Assembly (NCBI GenBank): GCA_963762315.1
Contig: CAVXKO010000007.1
Span: 620,001 to 684,000 of the forward strand
Reading direction: 5' to 3'
Origin: RPQJ01 sp963762315
GTDB lineage: Bacteria > Pseudomonadota > Gammaproteobacteria > Steroidobacterales > Steroidobacteraceae
DNA length: 64,000 nt
Each line of letters starts with the position of its first letter. The stretch's first letter is position 1. The position numbers were made by a program, and so were the translations under genes. Below, one piece after another: positions 56,581 to 64,000 of the stretch. The notes beneath the pieces were generated by a model, which had not been told where the DNA came from, made no database searches, and saw nothing but the letters and a program-made list of their open reading frames with translations.

Positions 56581-57108
56581 ATGAACGACGCCGTCCGCAG
56601 CATCTACCAGGGCAAGGTCCTCCACCTCACGCTCGAAGACGTGCTTTTGCCGAATGGGAGCACCGCGCGGCTGGAAATCGCCCATCACCCGGGCGGCGCG
56701 GCCGTCGTGGCAATCGATTCCTCGAACCGGGTTTGCCTGTTGCGCCAGTATCGCCATGCGGCCGGGGGCTGGATCATCGAACTGCCGGCCGGGAAGCTCG
56801 ACAACCGCGAACCACCGCTGGAGTGCGCCCAGCGCGAACTGGCCGAGGAAGCTGGCGTGAACGCGGGTCACTGGGAATCGTTGGGCGATTTCCTGAGCTC
56901 GCCGGGGGTGCTGACCGAGGTCATCCACGTGTTCCTGGCGCGGGACCTGCGCCCGGCCGACGCCCGGCCCGAGGAACACGAGGTCTTCGAGGTGCACTGG
57001 ACTTCCCTGGAGGAGGCCCTGGCGATGGCGGCCTCCGGCAGGATCCGGGACGGAAAGACCCTGGTCGGGCTGTTCTGGGCCGGCGCGGCCCTGTCGAAAA
57101 AAGCGTGA
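56581..57108 (+). CDS. Nudix hydrolase, ADP-ribose pyrophosphatase-like
   Basis: From MNDAVRSIYQGKVLHLT the protein has 175 residues. The Nudix box is GKLDNREPPLECAQRELAEE with AGV following, matching the GX5EX7REUXEEXGU pattern. The N-terminal strand region (VVAIDSSNRVCLLRQYRHAA) is of the ADP-ribose type. An ATG at 56488 gives a longer form that lacks family support at its extra N terminus. Confidence 0.9.
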   Translation: MNDAVRSIYQGKVLHLTLEDVLLPNGSTARLEIAHHPGGAAVVAIDSSNRVCLLRQYRHAAGGWIIELPAGKLDNREPPLECAQRELAEEAGVNAGHWESLGDFLSSPGVLTEVIHVFLARDLRPADARPEEHEVFEVHWTSLEEALAMAASGRIRDGKTLVGLFWAGAALSKKA

Positions 57109-57185
57109 CCCAGGTCGCAAGACGAGGGATGGCCCGGCGCTAGGATGCAGTGCGCAGGAGCACGAGTCCTGCAGAGGACTGCGAC

Positions 57186-57593
57186 ATGGCTGACAACCGC
57201 GGCAAACCGTCAGGCAAGGGCGCCCGCGACCCGTCCATCACGACGGGTTCCGGCCGGGTGGGCATGGACGACCGGGGCAACATGACCTGGGAGTGGGCCG
57301 ACGACGAAGACCTGCTGGCCGACGACGAGTTCGGCACCGTGGAGCGCATCCGGGCGCTCGTCGACCCGGCCTTGACGATCCAGGAAGACGACCTCGCCGG
57401 CAACAGCCCCGTGCAGAGCAACCCGAAAGGGCTGAAAAAGGGTTACAACCCGTACAACTCCGGCACGCTCGACAAGCAGGCGTGGAAGAAGAAGAAGAAC
57501 CTGCGCGAGCTCTCGAAGTGGATCGAGCTGCGCAAGAAGGTGCAGGACAAAGGTCCGGGCGGAGTGCCGGAAGATTCGGACGAGGAAGCCTGA
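57186..57593 (+). CDS. Hydrophilic protein of unknown function
   Basis: The protein has 135 residues. It is highly charged: an acidic N-terminal half (WEWADDEDLLADDEFGTVER), a basic middle (KGYNPYNSGTLDKQAWKKKK) and an acidic end. GAGGA lies about 6 bases before the ATG. It looks intrinsically disordered. I do not recognise a domain. It converges with a two-gene operon of unknown proteins. Confidence 0.65.
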   Translation: MADNRGKPSGKGARDPSITTGSGRVGMDDRGNMTWEWADDEDLLADDEFGTVERIRALVDPALTIQEDDLAGNSPVQSNPKGLKKGYNPYNSGTLDKQAWKKKKNLRELSKWIELRKKVQDKGPGGVPEDSDEEA

Positions 57594-57606
57594 ACGCCGT
57601 TTCGCT

Positions 57607-58266
57607 TCAGGACCATTCGGCCGCGTGACGCACCTTTGCATGGCGGCCGAGCCGGTAGAACGCGCGTAACTGCGCCAGCATCGCCTCCGGCCGCGCCCGC
57701 CGCGATCTCAGGAACCGCTCCTCCAGCCTGCGGCAGAACCGCGCCGCGAACCTGTGCGCGTCCCGGTAGCGCCGCTCGTCGTCCTCGTCGAGGTGCGGCA
57801 GGAAGCTCGCGTTCTCGAACAACCGGTGGAACAGCTCGGCCGGAAAGCGTCCCTCGCGCTGTGCCAGCATGAGCCGCAGCGCGCTCGCGTACTTGTCGAC
57901 TTCCGCCTGAAGTTCCAGCTCGAGGAGGCTGACCTCGCGGCTGCACTGCGCGCTCCAGGCGTAGTAATGAAAGTGGCTCACGCCCTCGAGCGCGGTGCAG
58001 TAGTCGCCGAGGTTCTGCTCGTCGAGATTCCGGAGCGGGCAGCGCGCTTGCAGTCGCTCAAGCACCGCCGAATCCACGTAGAGACTCAGCTCCACGCCGT
58101 CGGCGCCTTCCGCGATCAGCAATTGCTCGTCCGTGGGCGGCGGGTCCTCGCGTCCCTGCAGGACGGCGGCATGCGTCGCGCTGGTGATAAGGAACAGCCC
58201 GACGTCGTGCTCGACCGGCGCGTCGTAGAGCGTGGCGATGAGGTCCTGAAGATGGCGAACCAGCAC
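57607..58266 (-). CDS. Conserved hypothetical protein, second of a pair
   Basis: The protein has 219 residues and no signal peptide or membrane helix. It begins MLVRHLQDLIATLYDAPVEH. Features are SHFHYYAWSAQCSREVSLLE and the tail LRSRRARPEAMLAQLRAFYR. No domain is recognised. It starts 16 bases after the stop of the upstream partner, so the two are co-transcribed. Confidence 0.6.
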   Translation of the reverse strand: MLVRHLQDLIATLYDAPVEHDVGLFLITSATHAAVLQGREDPPPTDEQLLIAEGADGVELSLYVDSAVLERLQARCPLRNLDEQNLGDYCTALEGVSHFHYYAWSAQCSREVSLLELELQAEVDKYASALRLMLAQREGRFPAELFHRLFENASFLPHLDEDDERRYRDAHRFAARFCRRLEERFLRSRRARPEAMLAQLRAFYRLGRHAKVRHAAEWS

Positions 58267-58281
58267 GCCCGCCGCCTCGCG

Positions 58282-58914
58282 TCAGTTTGGCCGACGCCCG
58301 ACGGGCACCGGCTCGACGCCGAGGCCGCGCAGGATCCCGGCCGCGCGCGGGCTGCCGGTCTTGAGCCAGATTTCGTACTGGCGCATCACGTCTCGATGAT
58401 CGTGCTTGTAGGCCATCTCGCTCACTTCGTTGAGCGCGTCGACGACGCGCTGGAACTTCACCGCCAATTCGGCAAACACGCCGCTCAGTGCCCTCCCCCG
58501 CACGCCTTCGCGGCAAGTGTCGGCCAGCGTGCCGTACGCCCGGCCGCCCATGGCGATGTGGTAGTCGATGTCGACGAGCCGGCGTGCGAATCCCTGCGAG
58601 AAGAAACCCGCGACGAACAGCGACACGTCGCCGAGCCGCTGGAGCGTTCGAGTGCGGTGCTCAGCGGAAGGCGCCTCGGCCGCATCGGCCAGCATCAGCG
58701 CGAGTGGACGCAGGCGAGGACCGAGGGGCGTCGGCTCGAAGAGCGCATCGGTGCGCGAGAACATCGTGAGCAGGTTCACGACGTAGGCTTCCGTATGATC
58801 GTCCACGCTGGAGCGTTGCTTCGCCAGCGCTTCGTGCAGCGCGTCGCGAAAGAACTCGCGCAGGTTGCGGACGTCGATCGACGCGCCAGCCGTTGCTTCA
58901 GCCATTGCCCCCAC
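58282..58914 (-). CDS. Conserved hypothetical protein, first of a pair
   Basis: The protein has 210 residues and starts MGAMAEATAG (the fourth codon is an alternative start). It is predicted alpha-helical with FRDALHEALAKQRSSVDDHT and SLFVAGFFSQGFARRLVDID. It has one hydrophobic stretch but no clear transmembrane helix. No domain is recognised. It is the first gene of a two-gene operon with the 219-residue protein. Confidence 0.62.
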   Translation of the reverse strand: MGAMAEATAGASIDVRNLREFFRDALHEALAKQRSSVDDHTEAYVVNLLTMFSRTDALFEPTPLGPRLRPLALMLADAAEAPSAEHRTRTLQRLGDVSLFVAGFFSQGFARRLVDIDYHIAMGGRAYGTLADTCREGVRGRALSGVFAELAVKFQRVVDALNEVSEMAYKHDHRDVMRQYEIWLKTGSPRAAGILRGLGVEPVPVGRRPN

Positions 58915-59042
58915 CTCGGTACGATTACACTTGGCAGCCGGCGATCACGAGTGCTGACAACGTGGTCGCCGAAATGTCGCGAAACCTGCGACCGAAAATA
59001 TCGGCAGTACGAACGCGGAATCAAGAGGCCAGATCACATTTC

Positions 59043-59558
59043 ATGCGCATCCATGGCATCGTCGGCCGCAAGAACAGCGGCAAGACTCACCTCGTCGCAC
59101 GTCTCGTGCGCGCAGCCACGGCGCGCGGACTGCGCGTCTCGACCGTGAAGCACGCGCACCACGAGTTCGACATCGACCAGCCCGGCAAGGACAGCCACAC
59201 GCACCGCACGGCCGGCGCGCACGAGGTGCTCGTCGCGTCTGCGCAGCGGTGGGCCCTGATCCACGAGCATCGCGGCGCGGCGGAGCCGGCCCTCGACGAA
59301 CTGCTGGCGCATCTCGCGCCGTGCGATCTCGTGCTGGTGGAAGGCTTCAAGAGCGGCACACACCCGAAGCTCGAGGTGTATCGCACGTCCTGCGGCCAGG
59401 CTCCGCTCGCGCCGATGGATGCGAGCATCGAGGCGCAAGCCGTGGACCAAGAGACGATGAATCTTCGGACCGGGGCCGTGCCGAAGCTGCCGCTCGACGA
59501 CACGGATGCGGTCCTCGATTTCATCCTCGAGCGTACGGGCCGTCGCTCAGCGCGTTGA
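59043..59558 (+). CDS. mobB: Molybdopterin-guanine dinucleotide biosynthesis protein MobB
   Basis: MobB is a GTP-binding partner of MobA in the last step of bacterial molybdenum cofactor synthesis. It has 171 residues. The Walker A is GIVGRKNSGKTHLVARLVRA. VSTVKHAHHEFDIDQPGKDS and the DLVLVEGFKSGTHPKLEVYR stretch follow. The start is the ATG of MRIHGIVGRKNSGK. It converges with the HAD gene (12-base overlap). Confidence 0.93.
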   Translation: MRIHGIVGRKNSGKTHLVARLVRAATARGLRVSTVKHAHHEFDIDQPGKDSHTHRTAGAHEVLVASAQRWALIHEHRGAAEPALDELLAHLAPCDLVLVEGFKSGTHPKLEVYRTSCGQAPLAPMDASIEAQAVDQETMNLRTGAVPKLPLDDTDAVLDFILERTGRRSAR

Positions 59559-60239
59559 GCGCAGCACTTCCGGCAGGTGGTCGAGCGTCGCGATCGTGAT
59601 CTCGGGTTCGGCGGATTCGAGCGGCCATGGCGCGCCTTCGCGGTTCAGCCAGACGGGCAGCACGCCTGCGGCGCGCGCGCCCTCGACGTCTGCGTCCGGA
59701 TCGTCGCCGACGTGCACGACCTCTTCCCCGGTGAGCCCGACCGACTCCAGCAGGATGCGGAAGATGCGCGGGTCGGGCTTCATCATGCCGGCGTCACGCG
59801 CCGCGAGGCTGCGCTCGAAGTAGTGCCCCAGGCCGATGCGGGCAACGTCGGCGTTGCCGTTGCTGATGGCAAACAGCCGGTACTCGGCACGCAGCCGATC
59901 GAGCGCGGGGCGCGCGTCGTCGTACAGCACCACCTCGTTGCGCGCGCGGTAGAACACCTCGAACGTCTCGCGGGCCATCGACTCGTCGTAGCCCACCTCG
60001 GCAGCGTGATGCTTCAACGCCTCGGTGCGCAGCCAGGTGAAATCGTGCCGGTACTGCGGGTGCTGCATCGCCATGCGGGCGCGGACGTCGCGCATGGAAT
60101 CGAGGTCGTGCCGCTCGGTCACTCGCGGGTAGTGGCGGGCCAGGTACTCGAACATCGCGTGCTCGGCGCGCAGGATCACCGGGCCGACGTCCCAGAGCGT
60201 GTTGTCGAGGTCGAAAATGATGGCCCGGAGGGCGCGCAT
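59547..60239 (-). CDS. HAD-superfamily hydrolase
   Basis: The protein has 230 residues and starts MRALRAIIFDLDNTLWDVGP; the nucleophile motif DLDNT is present. Motif II (AISNGNADVARIGL) and motif IV (EEVVHVGDDPDADVEGARAA) are also seen. It belongs to the subfamily IA with a cap inserted after the nucleophile. Substrate unknown; flavin mononucleotide or sugar phosphatase relatives exist. It overlaps mobB at the end. Confidence 0.9.
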   Translation of the reverse strand: MRALRAIIFDLDNTLWDVGPVILRAEHAMFEYLARHYPRVTERHDLDSMRDVRARMAMQHPQYRHDFTWLRTEALKHHAAEVGYDESMARETFEVFYRARNEVVLYDDARPALDRLRAEYRLFAISNGNADVARIGLGHYFERSLAARDAGMMKPDPRIFRILLESVGLTGEEVVHVGDDPDADVEGARAAGVLPVWLNREGAPWPLESAEPEITIATLDHLPEVLRSTR

Positions 60240-60285
60240 CGCGTTACCGTTGCGGGGTGCAGGGGTCGAGGATGGGCGAGTCTAC

Positions 60286-61554
60286 ATGAGAGCGATGGAT
60301 TCACGGTTCGGCCGGCGCATGACGCGGCCCACGGGTGCGCTCGAGCTGATGAACGACCTCGGGGAGGCCGCAGCCATCGCCTCGACGCGACCCGTGCACA
60401 TGCTCGGCGGCGGAAACCCGGCACGCATCCCGGCCGTCGAGGCCGTGTATCGGCGGCGGCTCGCGGAAATCGGCGCGAACGACGCCGAATTCGGCCGCTT
60501 TGCGGCGTCGTATTCGGCGCCCGCCGGCGACGCGGGATTCCGGGCCGCCGTCGCCGAACTGCTGGAGCGCGAATACGGCTGGCCGCTCGCCTCGCACAAC
60601 ATCGCGCTGACCGCGGGCAGCCAGACAGCGTTCTTTGCACTGTTCAACCTGCTGGCCGGCGAGCGCGACGGCCGGGAAACGTCGCGCATCCTCCTGCCGC
60701 TGGCGCCGGAGTACATCGGTTACGCGGACCTCGGCCTGTCGGACGACCAGCTGGTGTCGCGACGGGCGCGAATCGAGGACTCCGGCGACGGGTTCTTCAA
60801 GTACCGGCCGGACTTCGACGCGCTCGAAAGCATCGACCGCGTGGCGGCCCTGTGTGTTTCGCGCCCGACCAATCCGACCGGCAACGTGCTCACGCTCGAC
60901 GAGCTGCGGCGGCTCGACGAGATGGCGCAACGCCGCGGCGTGCCACTAATCGTGGATGCCGCCTACGGATTGCCGTTCCCCGGCCTGCAGTACTCCGATG
61001 CCGGGTGTCTCTGGAATGAGAACATCATCCTGTGCCTGAGCCTATCGAAGCTCGGGCTGCCCGGCACGCGCACCGGCGTGGTCGTCGCGCACGAGGACAT
61101 CATCGACGCCGTGACCGCGTTCAACGCCACGGCGGCACTCGCACCGGCTTCCACCGGCGCGGTCATCACGGAACCGCTGATCCGCAGCGGCGAACTGCTC
61201 GACCTGTGCCGCACGACGATCCGCCCGTACTACGAAGGCCGCTGCCGAGAAGCGGTGGAGGAACTGCGTACTGCGCTGGGTGATCTGCCGATGTCCATCC
61301 ACCAGCCGGAGGGCGCATTCTTCCTGTGGCTGTGGTTCCCGGGCCTGCCGATCACGAGCCACCAGCTGTACCAGCGGCTGAAGAAGCGCGGTGTGTTCGT
61401 GCTCTCGGGACATCATTTCTTCCCGGGACTCGACGAGCACTGGCCGCACGCGCACGAGTGCCTGCGCATCAACTACTCGCAGGCGCGCGACAGCGTGCGG
61501 GCCGGCATTGCAGCCATCGCTGAGGAAGTGAGGCGGGCGTTCCAGGAGGGTTGA
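60286..61554 (+). CDS. avtA: Valine-pyruvate aminotransferase AvtA-like
   Basis: From MRAMDSRFGRRMTRPTGALE the protein has 422 residues. It is a fold-type I PLP aminotransferase: the PLP lysine is in ILCLSLSKLGLPGTRTGVVV and the cofactor aspartate in RGVPLIVDAAYGLPFPGLQ. It interconverts valine and pyruvate with 2-oxoisovalerate and alanine. It is divergent from the HAD gene. Confidence 0.88.
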   Translation: MRAMDSRFGRRMTRPTGALELMNDLGEAAAIASTRPVHMLGGGNPARIPAVEAVYRRRLAEIGANDAEFGRFAASYSAPAGDAGFRAAVAELLEREYGWPLASHNIALTAGSQTAFFALFNLLAGERDGRETSRILLPLAPEYIGYADLGLSDDQLVSRRARIEDSGDGFFKYRPDFDALESIDRVAALCVSRPTNPTGNVLTLDELRRLDEMAQRRGVPLIVDAAYGLPFPGLQYSDAGCLWNENIILCLSLSKLGLPGTRTGVVVAHEDIIDAVTAFNATAALAPASTGAVITEPLIRSGELLDLCRTTIRPYYEGRCREAVEELRTALGDLPMSIHQPEGAFFLWLWFPGLPITSHQLYQRLKKRGVFVLSGHHFFPGLDEHWPHAHECLRINYSQARDSVRAGIAAIAEEVRRAFQEG

Positions 61555-61557
61555 GTC

Positions 61558-61908
61558 GTGAACGAGCGTGGCAAGCCGACGGCGCACGTGAACCTGTCCG
61601 ACGTGGCGAAGCTGGGGCCGCCGCCGCCCGGGAACCTCGCGGTGCCGGTCTTCGCGCACGGCACCCTCGAGGCCGAGTGGTACACGCCGGGCCTGGAGGA
61701 CAAGCAACAGCCGCACGATCGCGACGAGGTGTACGTCGTCGCCCGCGGCACCGCATCTTTCTGGGACGGCGAGGAGCGGCGCAATGTTTCCACCGGAACG
61801 TTCCTGTTCGTGGAAGCCGGCCGGCCGCACCGTTTCGAGCACATCTCGTCCGATTTTGGCGTGTGGGTATTCTTCTACGGCCCGGCGGGCGGTGAGGCCT
61901 CAGCGTGA
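61558..61908 (+). CDS. Cupin-domain protein
   Basis: From a GTG start, 3 bases after the avtA stop, the protein has 116 residues. The two cupin motifs are EDKQQPHDRDEVYVVARGTA and GTFLFVEAGRPHRFEHISSD, with histidines in the metal-ligand positions. Function unknown. It is probably co-transcribed with avtA and the following small gene. Confidence 0.83.
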   Translation: MNERGKPTAHVNLSDVAKLGPPPPGNLAVPVFAHGTLEAEWYTPGLEDKQQPHDRDEVYVVARGTASFWDGEERRNVSTGTFLFVEAGRPHRFEHISSDFGVWVFFYGPAGGEASA

Positions 61909-62159
61909 AGCAAGTGACGCTCGTTCGCTTCGCCTGCATCCTTCTTGCCGTGCTGGGCTGGGGATCCGCCCAGGCGCTCTACGACGACGGACCGGGCAAG
62001 GCCGTGCACTCGTACGAGTCGATGGCCTTTGATTTCGGCAAAGACCGCTACGCGCTCGACCTCGCGGCGAATGCACTGGCACTGCAGCACGAGGAAGTGG
62101 ACACCTCGGGCGCGGCGTTGCTGCGCAATCGCCACGAATTCACGCGACCAGGAACCTGA
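61905..62159 (+). CDS. Small secreted protein of unknown function
   Basis: The start GTG overlaps the cupin stop (GTGA). The protein has 84 residues. A signal peptide is predicted (LVRFACILLAVLGWGSAQAL). The mature part is acidic with DDGPGKAVHSYESMAFDFGK. I do not recognise a family. Confidence 0.6.
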   Translation: MKQVTLVRFACILLAVLGWGSAQALYDDGPGKAVHSYESMAFDFGKDRYALDLAANALALQHEEVDTSGAALLRNRHEFTRPGT

Positions 62160-62187
62160 ACGACGGCTGCACGAAAAGGAGGCGCTC

Positions 62188-62367
62188 ATGAAACCAGCCC
62201 CTCCCGGTTGGCCGAGGATCTCGTCGAACATCCATTACCGCGGCTCGGCGACGCGCGTCCAGACGGAGATGCGCAGCCCGCTCAGCGCCGGCTGCAGCTA
62301 CGGCGCCCTCGATCCCGAAGGGCATCTGTGGTGGTTCTCGGAGCGTGTCCGCAATCCCCCGGCCTGA
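62188..62367 (+). CDS. Shrunken VOC/glyoxalase gene with internal deletion
   Basis: The ORF has 59 residues and a strong ribosome site (AAGGAGG at about 62176). The N terminus, KPAPPGWPRISSNIHYRG, matches the start of PhnB-like VOC proteins (about 150 residues). The C terminus, YGALDPEGHLWWFSERVRNP, matches their end. Most of the fold between is missing, and the MRSPLSAGCSYG joint in the middle suggests one or two deletions in frame. The product should not fold as VOC. It is probably a remnant still being expressed. Confidence 0.65.
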   Translation: MKPAPPGWPRISSNIHYRGSATRVQTEMRSPLSAGCSYGALDPEGHLWWFSERVRNPPA

Positions 62368-62417
62368 GCCGACGCGGACGGCACGCCCGCATCGGCCCAA
62401 CCGCTTCGTTCATCGGG

Positions 62418-62495
62418 TCAGGACGTCAGGTCCTGCACCTGCTGGCACAGGTAGAGCACGATCGAAGCGACCATCACGATTCCGACGACTTCCAT
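62418..62495 (-). CDS. 25-residue membrane ORF with strong ribosome site
   Basis: On the minus strand an AGGAGG site precedes the ATG by about 6 bases. The peptide begins MEVVGIVMVASIVLYLC and ends QQVQDLTS. The first 17 residues form one plausible transmembrane helix. It is too short for routine gene prediction. It converges with the VOC remnant. The site quality makes translation likely. Confidence 0.55.
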   Translation of the reverse strand: MEVVGIVMVASIVLYLCQQVQDLTS

Positions 62496-62816
62496 TTCGA
62501 ACCTCCTCGATGCGCCGATGCGGCGCGACGCGAATCATGGTGTTGTGATGCTGCAGGAAGATTGCAGGTTGCGTGCCTGCGGATGACGTGCGACGAAGCG
62601 TGCGGTGGGCACGGCGAGATGAAGGGCGGACGGCAATCCGGGCCTTCGCTTGGGTGACTTCGTTGACCGGCAGCGAGCACGTCTGCGGCGGCGAACCGCC
62701 CGGTGGAGCCCGGCGCGCGAGAAAGATTCGGCGCTTATGTGAAAACGAGAACACACCGGCGCGATGTGGGCTTAGGTTCGTGCCGAAGAAGAACAACAAT
62801 CCGGGGAGTCGGGCCC
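62496..62816. other. Gene-free stretch between small ORFs
   Basis: About 320 bases with no credible coding region and no repeat copies. It contains small GC hairpins such as GCAGG...CCTGC near 62563-62581. It must hold the promoters of the 25-residue ORF leftward. Confidence 0.35.
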
Positions 62817-62993
62817 ATGCGGAAACTGCGACCGGCGAAGCCAGCCGACGTGGCCGGCGAGCGCCCATTGCTTGCAATGGCGACGGCGCTGCTCACGAAA
62901 TCGCTTGTGCTGTACATCAGCGCCGTGATCCTGCAGCGTCTGTGGACGCTGCTGAACTCCGATGTCCTGCAGCTGATCCGGCGCGTGCATTGA
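62817..62993 (+). CDS. Possible 58-residue single-span membrane protein
   Basis: From MRKLRPAKPADVAGERPLLA the ORF has 58 residues. It contains one hydrophobic helix (LLTKSLVLYISAVILQRLW) and a basic N terminus. GGGGAG lies about 10 bases upstream of the ATG. No family is recognised, so this could also be chance. Confidence 0.35.
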   Translation: MRKLRPAKPADVAGERPLLAMATALLTKSLVLYISAVILQRLWTLLNSDVLQLIRRVH

Positions 62994-63142
62994 TGCACGA
63001 ATAGCCGCATCGACAGGACTCGTGCCCAGGGTCCTGCCGGCGTCGTTGGGCGCTGCGGCGATTGCGAAGACCTGTCGGTTTGTCTTCAGCTCATCCGGCG
63101 CAGATCTTCGACTCGGCTGTTACGCCTGGGCACTTTCCTTCT

Positions 63143-64000
63143 TCATCGGCGCGATCGGCCGCGGCCCGTGGCAGGGCCGAGTGCCGGCAACGCCAGCTTT
63201 CTCGCCGCGCTCCCAAGGCGGGCTGTCGAGCCCCGCAGCGCCGGCGCGTTGAGCGGAGGATCGATCTCCGCCATCGTGAGTTGGAAGACCGCTTCCTTGA
63301 TGACCGATAGTCCCGGAGATGCGATCACCGAACGGGCGGAGACCAGGAACGTGTCCAGATCGCCAAAGGCGACGAGCATCGGCTTGCGGGACGGCCTGAA
63401 GGGCCGCAGCCCGCGGCCCGCCAGCGCACGCCCGGCATTCCCGGCCGCACACTCGCCCATCTGCATCGCGTAGTACGCCTGCTTGCCGAGTGGATGCGGC
63501 AGCGCCGCGGCGTCGCCGATGACGAACAGATTGTCGAACCGCTTGCTTTGCAGCGCAGCCGTCACCGGTGCCCATTGCCGCGGCTTGTCGACGAGACCGG
63601 ACTCGCGCAGCAGCGGCGGCGCCATGCCTCCGCCCGTCCAGATCGTGAGGTCCGAGCGCAGCCGCTCGCCGGAGCTGAGCTGGACCCGCTTTGGAGTCAC
63701 GGCGATCACAGGCGAGCGGGTGTGAACGTGGACGCCGTATTCGGCGCAGCGCGCGCGCACCGCCGCGTCGAGCGCCAGGGGCGTCCCCGGCAGCAAGCGC
63801 GGGCCGGCTTCGATGACACGGATGCTCAGGCCCTCGCGGTGCCGGTGGCGGCGCAGGATCTCGCCGAGGGCTTCGATGCCCTCGAGTCCGCCACCGACGA
63901 TGACCACCGAGTGTTTGCCCGGCCGGCCCGCGAGCGTCGCGAGCGCGCGACCAATCGCGGCGCAGTCGTCGACGCTCTTGAAAGGCATGGCATGCCGGTC
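63143..64000 (-). CDS. FAD/NAD-dependent oxidoreductase, NDH-2-like, 3' part (runs off the right edge)
   Basis: The frame stays open to the window edge, so the N-terminal FAD-binding domain is missing. Visible residues begin DRHAMPFKSVDDCAAIGRAL, the linker typical of NDH-2. They continue with the NADH motif VVIVGGGLEGIEALGEIL and the FAD-closing motif NLFVIGDAAALPHPLGKQAY. It probably oxidises NADH with quinone, or is a related flavoprotein reductase. Confidence 0.85.
   Translation of the reverse strand, partial: DRHAMPFKSVDDCAAIGRALATLAGRPGKHSVVIVGGGLEGIEALGEILRRHRHREGLSIRVIEAGPRLLPGTPLALDAAVRARCAEYGVHVHTRSPVIAVTPKRVQLSSGERLRSDLTIWTGGGMAPPLLRESGLVDKPRQWAPVTAALQSKRFDNLFVIGDAAALPHPLGKQAYYAMQMGECAAGNAGRALAGRGLRPFRPSRKPMLVAFGDLDTFLVSARSVIASPGLSVIKEAVFQLTMAEIDPPLNAPALRGSTARLGSAARKLALPALGPATGRGRSRR

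Overview
The window is high-GC bacterial DNA, most likely from a gammaproteobacterium of the Xanthomonadales/Nevskiales/Steroidobacterales type. The evidence is the trxA-rho pair divergent from an RhlB-like helicase, a full-length PlsB acyltransferase of about 820 codons, a 649-residue SpeA, GreB, CysQ and ArfB. Gene order is mostly chromosomal housekeeping with short operons. There is no rRNA, tRNA, CRISPR array, transposase or integrase that I can recognise.

Layout. 1-6.4 kb: rho start, trxA, rhlB, GMP/IMP nucleotidase, cysQ, DUF3301, DUF465, a MscS channel and arfB. 6.4-12.3 kb: plsB, a methyltransferase, a lipoprotein, an SDR, an esterase and an alkyltransferase-like protein; almost every gene here is broken by one-base frame slips, which look like sequence errors rather than true pseudogenes. 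11.8-24.7 kb: a fused hydantoinase/oxoprolinase (also with slips), an orphan contractile-tail sheath homologue, a Rieske oxygenase, an L,D-transpeptidase, a lemA-TPM-TPM operon and an M13 peptidase. 24.7-34 kb: DUF2721, an amidohydrolase, a repeat-built membrane protein, then a LysR regulator divergent from dabB-dabA (energy-coupled inorganic carbon uptake), followed by a tiny coupled ORF and cysD without cysN. 34-48 kb: a secreted beta-propeller, greB, homospermidine synthase, GST, sulfurtransferase, speA, a TMEM165-type exporter, DUF1838, an RRM/glycine-rich RNA-binding protein with a long leader, DUF1134 and a UvrD-like helicase. 48-64 kb: small redox and stress enzymes (AhpD-like, VOC, GNAT, FrnE-like), a DUF885 peptidase, YjbQ, an aldehyde dehydrogenase, Nudix, MobB, HAD, AvtA, a cupin, very small ORFs, and the 3' part of an NDH-2-like flavoprotein that runs off the right edge.

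Four intergenic sites carry the same two-hairpin palindromic repeat, about 11 copies, and read as a REP/BIME-like family. The items most worth follow-up are the orphan tail sheath, the dab-cysD block, the repeat family, the shrunken VOC gene and the 25-residue membrane ORF with a strong ribosome binding site.
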